A DNA stretch of 64,000 nucleotides from Temnopleurus reevesii (GCA_036244855.1 BQKZ01000310.1:8632-72631); one strand, 5' to 3'. Shown: positions 43,901 through 45,209, counted from the stretch's first letter. Notes: a model not told the origin generated them from the letters alone. Numbers and translations are program-made.

Positions 43901-45209
43901 TTATTTTAATATTTTTTAATGAAGCAGCATGGATGACTTTATACACATAGCAGCCCTCCAAATACAGATATGTGGGGGAAAACATTTATTTTGTATATTT
44001 TCACCCAGAATGGTTGTTCAACTGTGCTTGTTTTGATACTTCATTATTTCACTACTTCATTATTTCATTATCTCATTACTTCATTATCTCATTACTTCAT
44101 TATTTCATTATTTTATTATTTTATAATATCCTCACATTCCTAGATGACTTTCTACAGTAACTTTCCTAAGAAAGGCATTTTGGGGAAAAATTTATTTATA
44201 TTTTTCACATTTTTTACCCAAGATTCTTGTTCAGCAGTGCTTGATTCATTATTGTGTAATGAAACCAAGCGGCTGTACCTTAAAGGTAGAAAACTACATT
44301 TGCACACATTACTGTTATGCTTACAACTTGCTGTGTACCTCGGATATGCCAAAATAATAACCCCTCTGAAGTATTTTGGTCAAATGTAGTCCAGAATATT
44401 TAATTGAAATAAAAATCTATTCTATCACATTTCATCTTGAAACCAACGGTATCGCGATACTCCTAGCGTATTCCGGTACCACACACACACAGACACAAAA
44501 CGTAAGAGCACATACAATGTGCACTTCAATACACTGCCACACCATGCGGAATACACACTGAGAGAGGCTCTTGTGCTATTGGTCAAGGAGGGGTTAACAG
44601 CTGTTTTGAACTTTGAACGTACGGTGAATTAGTTCGGTGCCAGAATATAAGAATTATCATTGGAATAACTATAAATGCGCCTATCATGATCAATCTTTGT
44701 GCTTAATTGATTGGTGATAAGTTCTAACATTTAGTACTCTTCAACATGACACAACAATCTTGGAAAGTCAAATTTTAGGCTGCAAAAGAAGTATTCTACC
44801 TTTAACAAGTATGTGTAAAAGATAGTCCTATTTGTCAGGTGTTCAAATGTTAATAAAAAAGGAAACTGCTGAAACTATTCCTCCGATAACAGAGAGCTGT
44901 GGAGTAGAGTGAAGTCAAAAAGAGTTTGAGCTTTCGATCCTAGCAGAATCTTAATCATGAGCAAAGACAATATGCTTAAACTTTCTGTAAAAAAATTTCC
45001 AGTGGCAAATAGAGATTAGTAAGCATTATTTTGCAGTCAATCATTTTGGAGATCATGATGGTGAAGAGCAAAGCTATCCAATGCAGTAATGCAATGTTTT
45101 TGTTATTTTAACCATATTCTCACATTTGTTTTCTCTTTTAATTTTTCAGTCAGTCGAGTCTCACATTCCTGCGTACATCTTTGACGAATACAAGAGCAAC
45201 GCCCAGTAA
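2226..45209 (+). CDS. WASHC5: WASHC5 (strumpellin), WASH complex subunit 5; whole gene span, 28 exons placed
   Basis: Strumpellin is the large scaffold subunit of the five-member WASH complex (WASHC1-5), which activates Arp2/3 on endosomes and supports retromer sorting and fission. Exons were found by matching translated segments, in order, to strumpellin as I know it; every reported exon boundary has AG/GT and the phases chain correctly. The start is [10 protein letters not shown] at 2226 in a good context (A at -3, G at +4), matching the family N-terminus. The end is FDEYKSNAQ then TAA. Visible coding sum is 3,360 nt including stop; with about 40 nt missing from exon 11 and about 83 nt for an unseen exon 23, the protein would be about 1,160 aa against 1,159 in human. 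The protein is mostly alpha-helical with no signal peptide. Oddities: many partial exon copies, redundant assembly blocks and a broken exon 11. Identification is very secure; the exact transcript is not. Confidence 0.97.
2920..3026 (+). CDS. WASHC5: WASHC5 exon 2 (residues 76-111)
   Basis: Acceptor TTTTTAG|GAA, donor AACAG|GTGAGA. Encodes [20 protein letters not shown] and then the HKYVMDLNR segment conserved in strumpellins. Enters in phase 0 and leaves two bases of an Arg codon that exon 3 completes. Confidence 0.95.
3561..3645 (+). CDS. WASHC5: WASHC5 exon 3 (residues 111-139)
   Basis: Acceptor AATCACAG|ATTC, donor ATG|GTAAGT. Encodes [20 protein letters not shown] followed by NEDGKQLM, a nearly invariant strumpellin block. 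First base completes the Arg codon split from exon 2; leaves in phase 0. Confidence 0.95.
3800..3965 (-). mobile_element. tRNA-derived SINE, worn copy, intron 3
   Basis: CATTATTACCCTGGCTTTAG, then TTCTTGCTGAAGGAAATTAA and GTTAAAAGGCGAGAGTCAGA. Middle and ends are degraded. Confidence 0.65.
4142..4242 (+). CDS. WASHC5: WASHC5 exon 4 (residues 140-173)
   Basis: Acceptor TTTGACAG|TGT, donor TACAG|GTATGA. Encodes [20 protein letters not shown] then [13 protein letters not shown]. The donor runs straight into the GAT trinucleotide array that fills the next intron. Confidence 0.95.
4244..4745 (+). repeat. GAT/GGT microsatellite filling intron 4
   Basis: The 518-bp intron between exons 4 and 5 is almost entirely (GATGAT)n with GGTGGT blocks. 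Only about 20 bases before the acceptor are unique. Asp-, Met- and Ile-rich open frames are artefacts. Confidence 0.97.
4761..4880 (+). CDS. WASHC5: WASHC5 exon 5 (residues 173-213)
   Basis: Acceptor CCTTGTAG|CGC, donor TTCAA|GTAAGT. Encodes [20 protein letters not shown] then [20 protein letters not shown], the family's [13 protein letters not shown] segment. The acceptor lies about 20 bp after the microsatellite. Confidence 0.95.
5080..5392 (-). mobile_element. tRNA-derived SINE, near full length, intron 5
   Basis: Minus strand: head AGTGGAGGCGCCGTGGTGTA, then GTGGGATTCAAACATACGACC region (worn B-box), body, and TATATAAATTGCATATATTATT tail. A second SINE-type tail (TTTATAAAGCGC) sits at 5005-5060. 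Confidence 0.88.
5895..5967 (+). CDS. WASHC5: WASHC5 exon 6 (residues 213-237)
   Basis: Acceptor CATTTCAG|GCGC, donor AATCAG|GTAGAT. Encodes [20 protein letters not shown] then DIYNQ; the [14 protein letters not shown] stretch is identical to vertebrate strumpellin as remembered. Leaves in phase 0. Confidence 0.95.
6272..6424 (+). CDS. WASHC5: WASHC5 exon 7 (residues 238-288)
   Basis: Acceptor TTTCTGCAG|ATT, donor AATTGG|GTAAGA. Encodes [20 protein letters not shown], then [10 protein letters not shown] and [13 protein letters not shown], all strongly conserved. Symmetric phase 0-0 exon of 51 codons. Confidence 0.95.
6637..7155. mobile_element. piggyBac-type MITE with perfect TTAA flanks, intron 7
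   Basis: TTAA|AGCCCAAGTACAGTTTTGGT ... ACCAAAACTATACATGGGCT|TTAA. Element 6641-7151 (511 bp), terminal inverted repeats about 24 bp, no transposase coding. Confidence 0.9.
7769..7882 (+). CDS. WASHC5: WASHC5 exon 8 (residues 289-326)
   Basis: Acceptor ACTCTAG|GTAATC, donor GAACTG|GTAATG. Encodes [20 protein letters not shown] then [18 protein letters not shown]. Symmetric phase 0-0, 38 codons. Its 3' half, with the donor and intron start, is repeated three to four times just downstream. Confidence 0.95.
7988..8580 (+). pseudogene. Tandem partial copies of exon 8 3' end plus donor (about 175 bp period)
   Basis: Copies of the [13 protein letters not shown]...VKEL coding end followed by GGTAATGT/GGTAACAT/GGTAATAT recur with donor positions 8061, 8231 and 8408 (true donor 7883; spacings 178, 170, 177). 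A fourth, worn copy with GGCTGCAATGATGGCATTTAACA lies near 8530-8580. Divergence rises with distance, and none has an obvious acceptor, so they should be invisible to splicing. Confidence 0.85.
8865..9036 (+). CDS. WASHC5: WASHC5 exon 9 (residues 327-384)
   Basis: Acceptor TTTGCAG|GCA, donor GGAC|GTAAGT. Encodes [20 protein letters not shown], then [20 protein letters not shown] and [12 protein letters not shown]; the [27 protein letters not shown] block is diagnostic. Leaves one base (C) of a Pro codon. Confidence 0.95.
9050..9375 (+). pseudogene. Tandem partial copies of exon 9 3' end plus donor (about 115 bp period)
   Basis: The coding end (CCAAAACTC...TGGCTTATGCTGCATACTGCAGAAGGAC) plus intron start recurs three times after the true exon. 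Donor-equivalent positions are 9154 (GTAATT), 9268 (GTAAGT) and about 9371 (changed to ATAAAG); the true donor is 9037. The last copy also has an internal deletion. Confidence 0.85.
9510..9735 (+). mobile_element. tRNA-derived SINE, diverged copy in intron 9
   Basis: Contains the family's head (GGTGTAGTGGTTCC...CTCGCCTTTGAGCCAGAAGGTCGCAGTTTGGGTCCCACCCATGG) and body (TTCCTTCAGCAAGAAATTCATCCACATTGTGCTGCACTCAA). The B-box is degraded, so it is an old copy. Confidence 0.75.
9919..10028 (+). CDS. WASHC5: WASHC5 exon 10A, alternative or duplicate copy of exon 10
   Basis: Acceptor GTTTACAG|CA. Encodes [20 protein letters not shown] then [16 protein letters not shown]. Against exon 10 the 36 shared codons show about 16 nucleotide changes, only two altering residues (V/I and S/A). 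It lacks the last codons (EFKLKE equivalent) and its possible donor AAG|GTTCAA is weak. Phase in (2 bases) and out (0) matches exon 10, so either could be used, but splicing both breaks the frame. It could be a mutually exclusive exon or a decaying copy. Confidence 0.55.
10089..10213 (+). CDS. WASHC5: WASHC5 exon 10 (residues 384-425)
   Basis: Acceptor TTTATAG|CG, donor AAGGAG|GTGAAA. Encodes [20 protein letters not shown] then [16 protein letters not shown]; the AQLEFKLKE end continues into MFKKM exactly as AQFEFILKEMFKQM does in the human protein, which is why this copy is taken as the main one. Confidence 0.93.
10698..11887 (+). repeat. Tandem units carrying the exon 11 acceptor and 5' end, in intron 10 (block copy 1)
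   Basis: Three upstream copies of the exon 11 acceptor and first 55 or so coding bases occur, with the ATG at 10754, 11276 and 11639 (the last with an internal deletion). Each is followed by ATTGATACTTGCCTGATGTTTGTTTGACATAGCA and a shared filler. The true exon 11 is the last in the series (11912). The whole block is repeated nearly identically at 11984-13173. Confidence 0.85.
11912..11982 (+). CDS. WASHC5: WASHC5 exon 11, 5' part, cut by an assembly join
   Basis: Acceptor GATATCAG|ATG. Encodes [20 protein letters not shown] then VER, matching the human MFKQMLSEK..KW..YK.EG.ERM. It alone among the copies keeps the Trp codon and the TEGVER continuation. It stops at the single N at 11983, after which sequence jumps to a redundant block. 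Its 3' end is probably 13195-13207. Confidence 0.92.
11983..11983. other. Single-N assembly join inside exon 11
   Basis: A lone N separates coding sequence (GTTGAGAGGAT) from a near-identical restart of the block that begins at 10698. This is a contig join, not biology. Confidence 0.9.
11984..13173 (+). repeat. Redundant second copy of 10698-11887
   Basis: Matches 10698-11887 at a constant offset of 1286 after a one-base indel, with only a few differences (for example TTCGTGATAT versus TTGTGATAT). It starts at one N and ends at a 21-N gap, so unmerged overlapping contigs are the likely cause. Confidence 0.88.
13174..13194. other. Assembly gap (21 N)
   Basis: Run of 21 Ns. It hides the middle of exon 11: the sequence between GVER(M) and VTKN, about 40 nt by comparison with the human protein. 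Confidence 0.99.
13195..13207 (+). CDS. WASHC5: WASHC5 exon 11, 3' end (residues VTKN, then G of a split Glu codon)
   Basis: GTCACCAAGAACG|GTAAGT reads V-T-K-N plus one base; exon 12 supplies AG to make Glu, giving VTKNENLQAWF against the human VEKNENLQAWF. A worn copy at 14036-14092 contains both the ERMADL and TKN parts with no intron between them, so this is probably the end of exon 11 rather than a separate exon. Confidence 0.8.
13195..13503 (+). repeat. 55-bp minisatellite built from the exon 11 end and its 5' splice site
   Basis: Five full units and one partial unit start at 13195, 13250, 13305, 13360, 13415 and 13470. Each contains the last 13 coding bases, a perfect GTAAGT donor and 36 bases of intron. 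The units are identical except one base near 13469. Using a later donor adds 55 nt per unit and reads into a TAA in the second unit. Confidence 0.95.
14036..14092 (+). pseudogene. Worn copy of exon 11 with internal deletion
   Basis: ACTGAAGGAATGGAGAGGAT then GGCTGACCTATCACC and ATGACCAAGAATGGTC match the TEGVERMADL... and VTKN parts of exon 11, joined with part of the middle missing. It gives an independent hint of the sequence hidden in the gap at 13174-13194. Confidence 0.65.
14658..14770 (+). CDS. WASHC5: WASHC5 exon 12 (about residues 467-504)
   Basis: Acceptor TTTTGATAG|AG, donor GAAGAG|GTAAAT. Encodes [20 protein letters not shown] then [17 protein letters not shown]; the [20 protein letters not shown] block is nearly invariant. 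This lies in the region described as spectrin-repeat-like in human strumpellin. Confidence 0.95.
14885..15030 (-). mobile_element. tRNA-derived SINE fragment, second type, intron 12
   Basis: Minus-strand tRNA-like head: CTTGATTTGAACCTATGACC followed by GTCTTAACCACTTGACCATT. A related head lies within the exon 15 echoes near 17430-17510. Confidence 0.5.
15301..15520. repeat. Palindromic repeat, 'AGACCCTAGGCTTTC' family, intron 12
   Basis: Inverted halves around TGATACGGGGTATGCATTGTG and CACAATGCATACCCTGTATTATGC, edged by AGACCCTTGAG and CTAGGGTTTGTG. The same palindrome type occurs at 30091-30175, 39661-39782, 48531-48690 and 51072-51183. Confidence 0.65.
15842..16008 (+). CDS. WASHC5: WASHC5 exon 13 (about residues 505-560)
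   Basis: Acceptor ATTAACAG|GTG, donor GACAA|GTAAGT. Encodes [20 protein letters not shown], then [20 protein letters not shown] and [15 protein letters not shown], all highly conserved. Leaves two bases of an Asn codon. Confidence 0.95.
16060..16195 (-). mobile_element. tRNA-derived SINE fragment, intron 13
   Basis: Minus-strand body and head: ACCTGGGTTGAGTGCAGCAC and GGATTCGAGCCTATGACCCT. Truncated at the 3' tail side. Confidence 0.7.
16231..16337 (+). pseudogene. Partial copy of exon 13 3' end with donor
   Basis: AAGTTCCTTCATCTGATGAC through ATTATAGACAAGTAACTG matches the last two thirds of exon 13 plus its donor. One extra T (GCCTTGGGAG) breaks the frame. Confidence 0.85.
16653..16728 (+). 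CDS. WASHC5: WASHC5 exon 14 (about residues 560-585)
   Basis: Acceptor TTATTTCAG|CTAC, donor CTCAAG|GTAAAT. Encodes [20 protein letters not shown] then ATFLK. The [10 protein letters not shown] end is conserved; the first half is more variable in the family. Confidence 0.94.
17298..17408 (+). CDS. WASHC5: WASHC5 exon 15 (about residues 586-622)
   Basis: Acceptor TTTGCAG|CTT, donor CGGAAG|GTATGA. Encodes [20 protein letters not shown] then [17 protein letters not shown]. The conserved ELVxYVRK holds the residue equivalent to human Leu619, altered in some SPG8 families (from memory). Phase 0-0. Confidence 0.95.
17537..17811 (+). pseudogene. Two partial copies of exon 15 with intact donors (about 200 bp period)
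   Basis: Copies end at 17611 and 17811, each followed by GTAAGAA. Both keep an open frame from NSPD to the donor (…[17 protein letters not shown] and …[17 protein letters not shown]). Each is preceded by CACATTTTCAG-like sequence, so a usable acceptor is possible. Between them lies a tRNA-like SINE head (GGTCATGGGTTCAAATTCCT). Confidence 0.85.
18016..18375 (-). mobile_element. Retroposon 3' end on the minus strand, intron 15
   Basis: Read on the minus strand it ends ...TTTATGACGGAAATAAAACAAACAAACAAAC, a typical non-LTR retrotransposon tail. No coding part is recognisable. Repeated at 21836-22195. Confidence 0.5.
18393..18898 (+). mobile_element. CR1/L2-like LINE 3' end (RT C-terminal part and tail), abutting exon 16
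   Basis: Open frame to 18758 contains [20 protein letters not shown], then APIYLTELL and [11 protein letters not shown], the usual C-terminal end of CR1/L2-group LINE proteins. It is followed by GCGCTATATAAAAGTGTTTCATT and ATT repeats that run into CTTCCACAG, the acceptor of exon 16. Only the 3' end of the element is present. Confidence 0.85.
18900..19040 (+). CDS. WASHC5: WASHC5 exon 16, copy A (about residues 623-669)
   Basis: Acceptor CTTCCACAG|GTT, donor TATGAG|GTAATG. Encodes [20 protein letters not shown] then [20 protein letters not shown]. The first codon matches human Val626, an SPG8 site (from memory). The acceptor touches the LINE tail. Copy B is at 22720-22860. Confidence 0.93.
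19687..19767 (+). CDS. WASHC5: WASHC5 exon 17, copy A (about residues 670-696)
   Basis: Acceptor TCACCCAG|GTC, donor ATAAAG|GTATTT. Encodes [20 protein letters not shown] then TLVGIIK, almost identical to vertebrates. Phase 0-0, 27 codons. Copy B at 23341-23421 differs at three synonymous sites. Confidence 0.93.
19775..20440 (+). repeat. GAT/GAG/GA microsatellite array, intron 17 copy A
   Basis: (GATGAT)n with a GAGGAG block and an AG dinucleotide run around 19930-20006, interrupted by one N at 19929 (a join or unread base in the repeat). Confidence 0.95.
20037..20066 (+). pseudogene. Worn fragment of exon 17 5' end inside intron 17
   Basis: TCGCAAGATTGACCTATTCC then TCGTG matches the start of exon 17 (GTCGCAAGATTAACTCATTCCATCTC) with a few changes. 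It lies within the microsatellite region. Confidence 0.55.
20560..20661 (+). CDS. WASHC5: WASHC5 exon 18, copy A (about residues 697-730)
   Basis: Acceptor TTCCATAG|ATC, donor GCTAAG|GTTAGT. Encodes [20 protein letters not shown] then [14 protein letters not shown]. Phase 0-0. Copy B at 23867-23968 has 11 third-position differences and the same protein. Confidence 0.93.
21354..21533 (+). CDS. WASHC5: WASHC5 exon 19, copy A (about residues 731-790)
   Basis: Acceptor TCAACTAG|GTT, donor ACTAAG|GTAGAG. Encodes [20 protein letters not shown], then [20 protein letters not shown] and [20 protein letters not shown], among the best conserved parts of strumpellin. Phase 0-0. Copy B is at 24728-24907. 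Confidence 0.93.
21577..21577. other. Single-N assembly join in intron 19 copy A
   Basis: After this N the sequence jumps back to the exon 15 echo found at 17771 and then repeats the LINE and exons 16-19 in a second version. Confidence 0.9.
21578..22719 (+). repeat. Second copy of 17771-18899 (exon 15 echo, retroposon tail, LINE)
   Basis: Offset 3820, nearly identical, including the LINE open frame (22213-22578) and its tail touching the copy B acceptor of exon 16. It contrasts with the heavily diverged introns that follow. Confidence 0.9.
22720..22860 (+). CDS. WASHC5: WASHC5 exon 16, copy B
   Basis: Same acceptor and length as copy A; five nucleotide differences, all synonymous. Donor is TACGAG|GTACCT instead of GTAATG. 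Confidence 0.85.
23341..23421 (+). CDS. WASHC5: WASHC5 exon 17, copy B
   Basis: Same protein as copy A with three synonymous differences; donor ATTAAG|GTAATG. The following intron is again filled by a GAT array but is shorter (445 versus 792 bp). Confidence 0.85.
23430..23735 (+). repeat. GAT microsatellite, intron 17 copy B
   Basis: Imperfect GATGGTGGT/GATGAT array on the plus strand, in the same place as the array in copy A. Confidence 0.95.
23867..23968 (+). CDS. WASHC5: WASHC5 exon 18, copy B
   Basis: Acceptor TTCTGTAG|ATT, donor GCCAAG|GTCAGT. Eleven third-position differences from copy A; the 34-residue protein is unchanged. Confidence 0.85.
24728..24907 (+). CDS. WASHC5: WASHC5 exon 19, copy B
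   Basis: Acceptor GAACCAG|GTT, donor ACTAAG|GTAAGG. Fourteen nucleotide differences from copy A, all silent, twelve of them in the first 63 bases; the rest is almost identical, a mosaic suggesting conversion or recombination inside the exon. Confidence 0.85.
24970..25205 (-). repeat. CAT (minus-strand GAT) microsatellite, intron 19
   Basis: Imperfect (CATCAT)n, opposite in orientation to the GAT arrays of introns 4 and 17. With 25215-25254 it looks like an inverted copy of the exon 17/intron 17 junction. Confidence 0.9.
25215..25254 (-). pseudogene. Inverted, internally deleted fragment of exon 17
   Basis: On the minus strand this reads CCTAGGTTGCAAGGTTAACT then CATTCCATCTC, the start of exon 17 with its acceptor, joined to GGTAATGCTG, the donor and intron start of copy B. 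The middle of the exon is missing. Confidence 0.75.
25266..25344 (+). pseudogene. Partial copy of exon 19 3' end with donor
   Basis: AAGATCTGGCAGGAGGAGGT through AGAACTAAG|GTAGAG repeats the last 78 coding bases. The exon part carries copy B's silent differences, while the intron after it matches copy A (21534-21576). Confidence 0.88.
25381..25535. repeat. Unclassified interspersed repeat
   Basis: Shares CTGAATCGCACCT, GTCATGC and ATCTACGAAAAGCTTTATGAAA-like words with 42720-42810. No ends or coding potential recognised. Confidence 0.45.
25555..26240 (-). repeat. Long CAT microsatellite in intron 19
   Basis: Almost pure (CATCAT)n with a recurring higher-order CATTGTCAGCATCAGCATCA variant about every 90-120 bases. 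The long Ile-, Met- or His-rich open frames here are repeat artefacts. Confidence 0.95.
26323..26447 (+). CDS. WASHC5: WASHC5 exon 20 (about residues 791-832)
   Basis: Acceptor ATTTAACAG|GTC, donor CCTAA|GTAAGT. Encodes [20 protein letters not shown] then [20 protein letters not shown], matching IxDWQSxYQSTxIPIPK and [14 protein letters not shown] in the family. Leaves two bases of a Lys codon. Confidence 0.95.
26586..26692 (+). pseudogene. Partial copy 1 of exon 20 with donor
   Basis: Starts at TATACCAATCCACCACAATC and ends CCCAAA|GTAAGT. Open frame throughout; changes from exon 20 are silent except one Asp to Asn. No pyrimidine-rich acceptor precedes it. Confidence 0.88.
26850..26955 (+). 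pseudogene. Partial copy 2 of exon 20
   Basis: ATATCAATCCACCGCCATCC through CCCAAAGTATT. More worn than copy 1: several residue changes, and the donor is weakened to GTATTA. Confidence 0.85.
27399..27705 (-). mobile_element. tRNA-derived SINE, near full length, intron 20
   Basis: Minus strand: head GGAGGCGCTGTGGTGTAGTGG, B-box region GGTTCGAGTCCCACCC, body GTGCTGCACTCAACCCAGGT, tail GCGCTATATAAAAGCC. Good match to the copy at 28029-28327. Confidence 0.88.
27843..27933 (+). CDS. WASHC5: WASHC5 exon 21 (about residues 832-862)
   Basis: Acceptor TCTTTGCAG|GACA, donor CTTCAG|GTTAGT. Encodes [20 protein letters not shown] then [10 protein letters not shown], matching the WYDMKTHQEV region. Its first base completes the Lys codon left by exon 20. 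Confidence 0.95.
28029..28327 (+). mobile_element. tRNA-derived SINE, best complete copy, intron 21
   Basis: A-box-like TGGTGTAGTGG at 28041-28051 and B-box GGTTCGAATCC at 28085-28095, the internal pol III promoter. Body includes CACATTGTGCTGCACTCAATC. It ends with GTGCGCTATATAAATTGCAT and ATT repeats, the same tail as the LINE at 18393-18898. Confidence 0.92.
28485..28978. mobile_element. piggyBac-type MITE, intron 21
   Basis: Starts TTAA|AGCCCAAGTACAGTTTT and ends ACCAAAACTATACTTGAGCT|TTAG. Terminal inverted repeats of about 24 bp, nearly intact TTAA target duplication, no coding capacity. Confidence 0.85.
29163..29337 (+). CDS. WASHC5: WASHC5 exon 22 (about residues 863-921)
   Basis: Acceptor GTCCGACAG|CAA, donor ATCATAA|GTAAGT. 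Encodes [20 protein letters not shown], then [20 protein letters not shown] and [12 protein letters not shown]. The [21 protein letters not shown] block is diagnostic. Leaves one base, so the next exon must supply two. Confidence 0.95.
29345..29510 (+). repeat. GTGGTGATG microsatellite at start of intron 22
   Basis: Imperfect (GTGGTG/GATGGT)n array beginning a few bases after the exon 22 donor. Confidence 0.95.
30091..30175. repeat. Palindromic repeat, AGACC(C/A)TAGGCTTTCGGTGTG family
   Basis: GGGCTTTCGGTATGTGCAGA ... TGCACACCGAAAGGCTAGGG form inverted ends around GCATGATACATGATC. Confidence 0.65.
30780..31400 (-). mobile_element. SINE copy interrupted by a MITE
   Basis: Minus-strand SINE words flank the MITE: AATTACCCTGGCTTTAG before it and TTAGCACGCTCCAATTCAAGGAATGAATTAAT after it. 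The SINE was present first. Confidence 0.6.
30832..31332. mobile_element. piggyBac-type MITE with perfect TTAA flanks
   Basis: TTAA|AGCCCAAGTAAAGTTTTGG ... CCAAAATCATACTTGGGCT|TTAA. Element length 493 bp (30836-31328). Same family as 6637-7155 and 28485-28978. Confidence 0.9.
31363..31545 (-). mobile_element. SINE-related fragment, second subfamily
   Basis: AATAATAATAATGGTGGCTA, GTATAGCGCACAGGTCCACC, then GGTACCCATTCACATAACCC and GTTGAGTGCAACACAAT. Tail-side subfamily also seen at 8625-8710 and 43080-43155 (plus strand). Confidence 0.6.
32437..32660. mobile_element. Foldback MITE fragment, AGTCTACCCAAAAATAAT family
   Basis: GACTATACCCAAAAATAATA, then GAGCAGAAAAATTTGATGAG, matches the left end of the fuller copy at 54553-55105. 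The right end is not found. Confidence 0.6.
32995..33275 (+). mobile_element. LINE 3' end immediately upstream of exon 24
   Basis: [20 protein letters not shown] then VELL and a stop is the C-terminal signature of a CR1/L2-like protein. It ends with CTGAAATAAAACAAATAAATAAAT, about 20 bp before the exon 24 acceptor. Confidence 0.75.
33295..33398 (+). CDS. WASHC5: WASHC5 exon 24 (about residues 949-983)
   Basis: Acceptor CATTATAG|GTT, donor AACAA|GTAAGA. Encodes [20 protein letters not shown] then [14 protein letters not shown], matching [23 protein letters not shown]. Leaves two bases of a Lys codon. Confidence 0.95.
33773..35040 (+). repeat. About 370-bp tandem array containing exon 24 3' end copies
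   Basis: Units begin TTGCGATCAATAGCA near 33773, 34140, 34512 and 34884. The first three contain TTCGATTCCAATTTTCTTGC then the GGAGCATTGGAA end of exon 24, with donor positions 33999 (GTATGA), 34356 and 34728 (GTAAAA). The fourth unit is partial and lacks the exon part. Units 2 and 3 are nearly identical. Confidence 0.9.
35285..36535 (+). repeat. Further tandem duplications in intron 24
   Basis: A segment with GGAAACCAGACCTCC, GTTTCAAGGCTATATCAAA and TTCATCTTTTTCAGCAAAT occurs at about 35405-35690 and 35842-36110. A second one, TTGCGGTTTAAGGTGGTCAA to ATTTTTACATCC, repeats about 164 bp apart at 36241 and 36405. A SINE-type tail (GCGCTATATAAATTCAATTATT) sits at 35799-35838. Confidence 0.8.
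36905..36975 (+). pseudogene. Partial copy of exon 25 upstream of the real exon
   Basis: CATTATCAAGACCCCACCCT then CCCCTACCCTAAGGAGGATA and ACCCC matches the [15 protein letters not shown] part of exon 25. A second copy of the exon 25 acceptor (TTCTTCATTTTTGTGATTTTAAGGAG) is at 37050-37076. Confidence 0.8.
37170..37299 (+). CDS. WASHC5: WASHC5 exon 25 (about residues 983-1026)
   Basis: Acceptor GATTTTTAG|GAGT, donor GCCAAG|GTAAAT. Encodes [20 protein letters not shown] then [20 protein letters not shown]; the [19 protein letters not shown] block is diagnostic. Confidence 0.95.
37929..38025 (+). CDS. WASHC5: WASHC5 exon 26 (about residues 1027-1059)
   Basis: Acceptor CCTTTCAG|ATC, donor GTTG|GTAAGT. 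Encodes [20 protein letters not shown] then [24 protein letters not shown] and AQLPKLQY are family hallmarks. Leaves one base of a Gly codon. Confidence 0.95.
38140..38310 (-). mobile_element. tRNA-derived SINE, worn copy, intron 26
   Basis: GCTCACATATCCACTCTGCT, then GTATCCATTCACCTCTCCTG and GGTTGAGTGCAGCACCATAT. The head is mostly lost. It is repeated at 41190-41360 as part of the duplicated block. Confidence 0.75.
38632..38791 (+). CDS. WASHC5: WASHC5 exon 27 (about residues 1059-1112)
   Basis: Acceptor TTTATACAG|GAAGC, donor GCTGG|GTAAGT. Encodes [20 protein letters not shown], then [20 protein letters not shown] and [13 protein letters not shown]. The [21 protein letters not shown] block is diagnostic. 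Confidence 0.95.
39098..39185 (+). pseudogene. Partial copy of exon 27 3' end with donor
   Basis: AAGCAGTTTCATTCGGAGAG through GTTGCTGG|GTGAGT, in frame, with several residue changes. Also present at 42145-42232 in the duplicated block. Confidence 0.88.
39198..39198. other. Single-N assembly join
   Basis: Joins the exon 26-27 block to a piece (39199-40628) whose other copy lies downstream of the gene. Confidence 0.9.
39661..39782. repeat. Palindromic repeat, AGACCATAGGCTTTCGGTGTG family
   Basis: Inverted ends AGACCATAGGCTTTCGGTGTG and CACATCAAAAGCCTATGGTCTG around GCAGAGCATAATACGGAGTA. Copies at 51072-51183 and 48531-48690. Confidence 0.75.
40302..40468. mobile_element. Mariner-type MITE, TA-flanked, CAGTCAAACCTGTCTATAG ends
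   Basis: TA|CAGTCAAACCTGTCTATAGT ... GTAGACAGGTCTGACTG|TA. Internal copies of the end motif make it strongly self-complementary. Other copies: 51703-51869 and 47033-47216. Confidence 0.8.
40629..40629. other. Single-N assembly join
   Basis: After this N the sequence restarts at the position equivalent to 37582. Confidence 0.9.
40978..41074 (+). CDS. WASHC5: WASHC5 exon 26, redundant copy
   Basis: Same as 37929-38025 with one silent change (GTT to GTC). Probably an assembly duplicate; this or the first copy is the real exon. Confidence 0.8.
41681..41840 (+). CDS. WASHC5: WASHC5 exon 27, redundant copy
   Basis: Identical in sequence to 38632-38791 as far as I can see, with the same splice sites. 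Probably an assembly duplicate. Confidence 0.8.
42145..42232 (+). pseudogene. Partial copy of exon 27 3' end (block copy 2)
   Basis: Equivalent of 39098-39185 in the second block, ending GTTGCTGG|GTGAGT and then running on without a break toward exon 28. Confidence 0.88.
43080..43155 (+). mobile_element. SINE 3' tail fragment, intron 27
   Basis: AAAGCGCCATGAGCACCGAA, GGTGGACCTGTGCTCTCTAC then ATT repeats. Same tail subfamily as 8625-8710. Confidence 0.6.
43272..43359 (+). CDS. WASHC5: WASHC5 exon 28 (about residues 1112-1141)
   Basis: Acceptor CTCTTTCAG|CGG, donor AGACAG|GTATGC. Encodes [20 protein letters not shown] then VHYAALPRQ, matching the LFLEDYVRYTKLPRR region. Leaves in phase 0. 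Confidence 0.94.
43536..44175 (+). pseudogene. Four partial copies of exon 28 3' end in intron 28
   Basis: Copies of TAGATGACTTTGTGCACTAC then GCAGCCCTCCCGAGACAGGTATG occur at about 43536-43578, 43671-43709, 43930-43967 and 44131-44174. Each is separated by a shared CTCAAAATGCTTGTTCAACTGTGCTTGTTT filler. They become more worn along the series. Confidence 0.85.
44400..45149 (+). other. Rest of intron 28; repeat remnants only
   Basis: A segment around 44890-44990 (GAGAGCTGTGGAGTAGAGTG, GAGCTTTCGATCCTAGCAGA) recurs inverted at 55640-55740. No other feature recognised. Confidence 0.5.
45150..45209 (+). CDS. WASHC5: WASHC5 exon 29, last coding exon (about residues 1142-1160) and stop
   Basis: Acceptor ATTTTTCAG|TCA. 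Encodes [19 protein letters not shown] then TAA, matching VAEAHVPNFIFDEFRTVL at the human C-terminus. The 3' untranslated region follows; no clear AATAAA is seen before the gap at 47465. Confidence 0.94.
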   Translation, partial: SVESHIPAYIFDEYKSNAQ

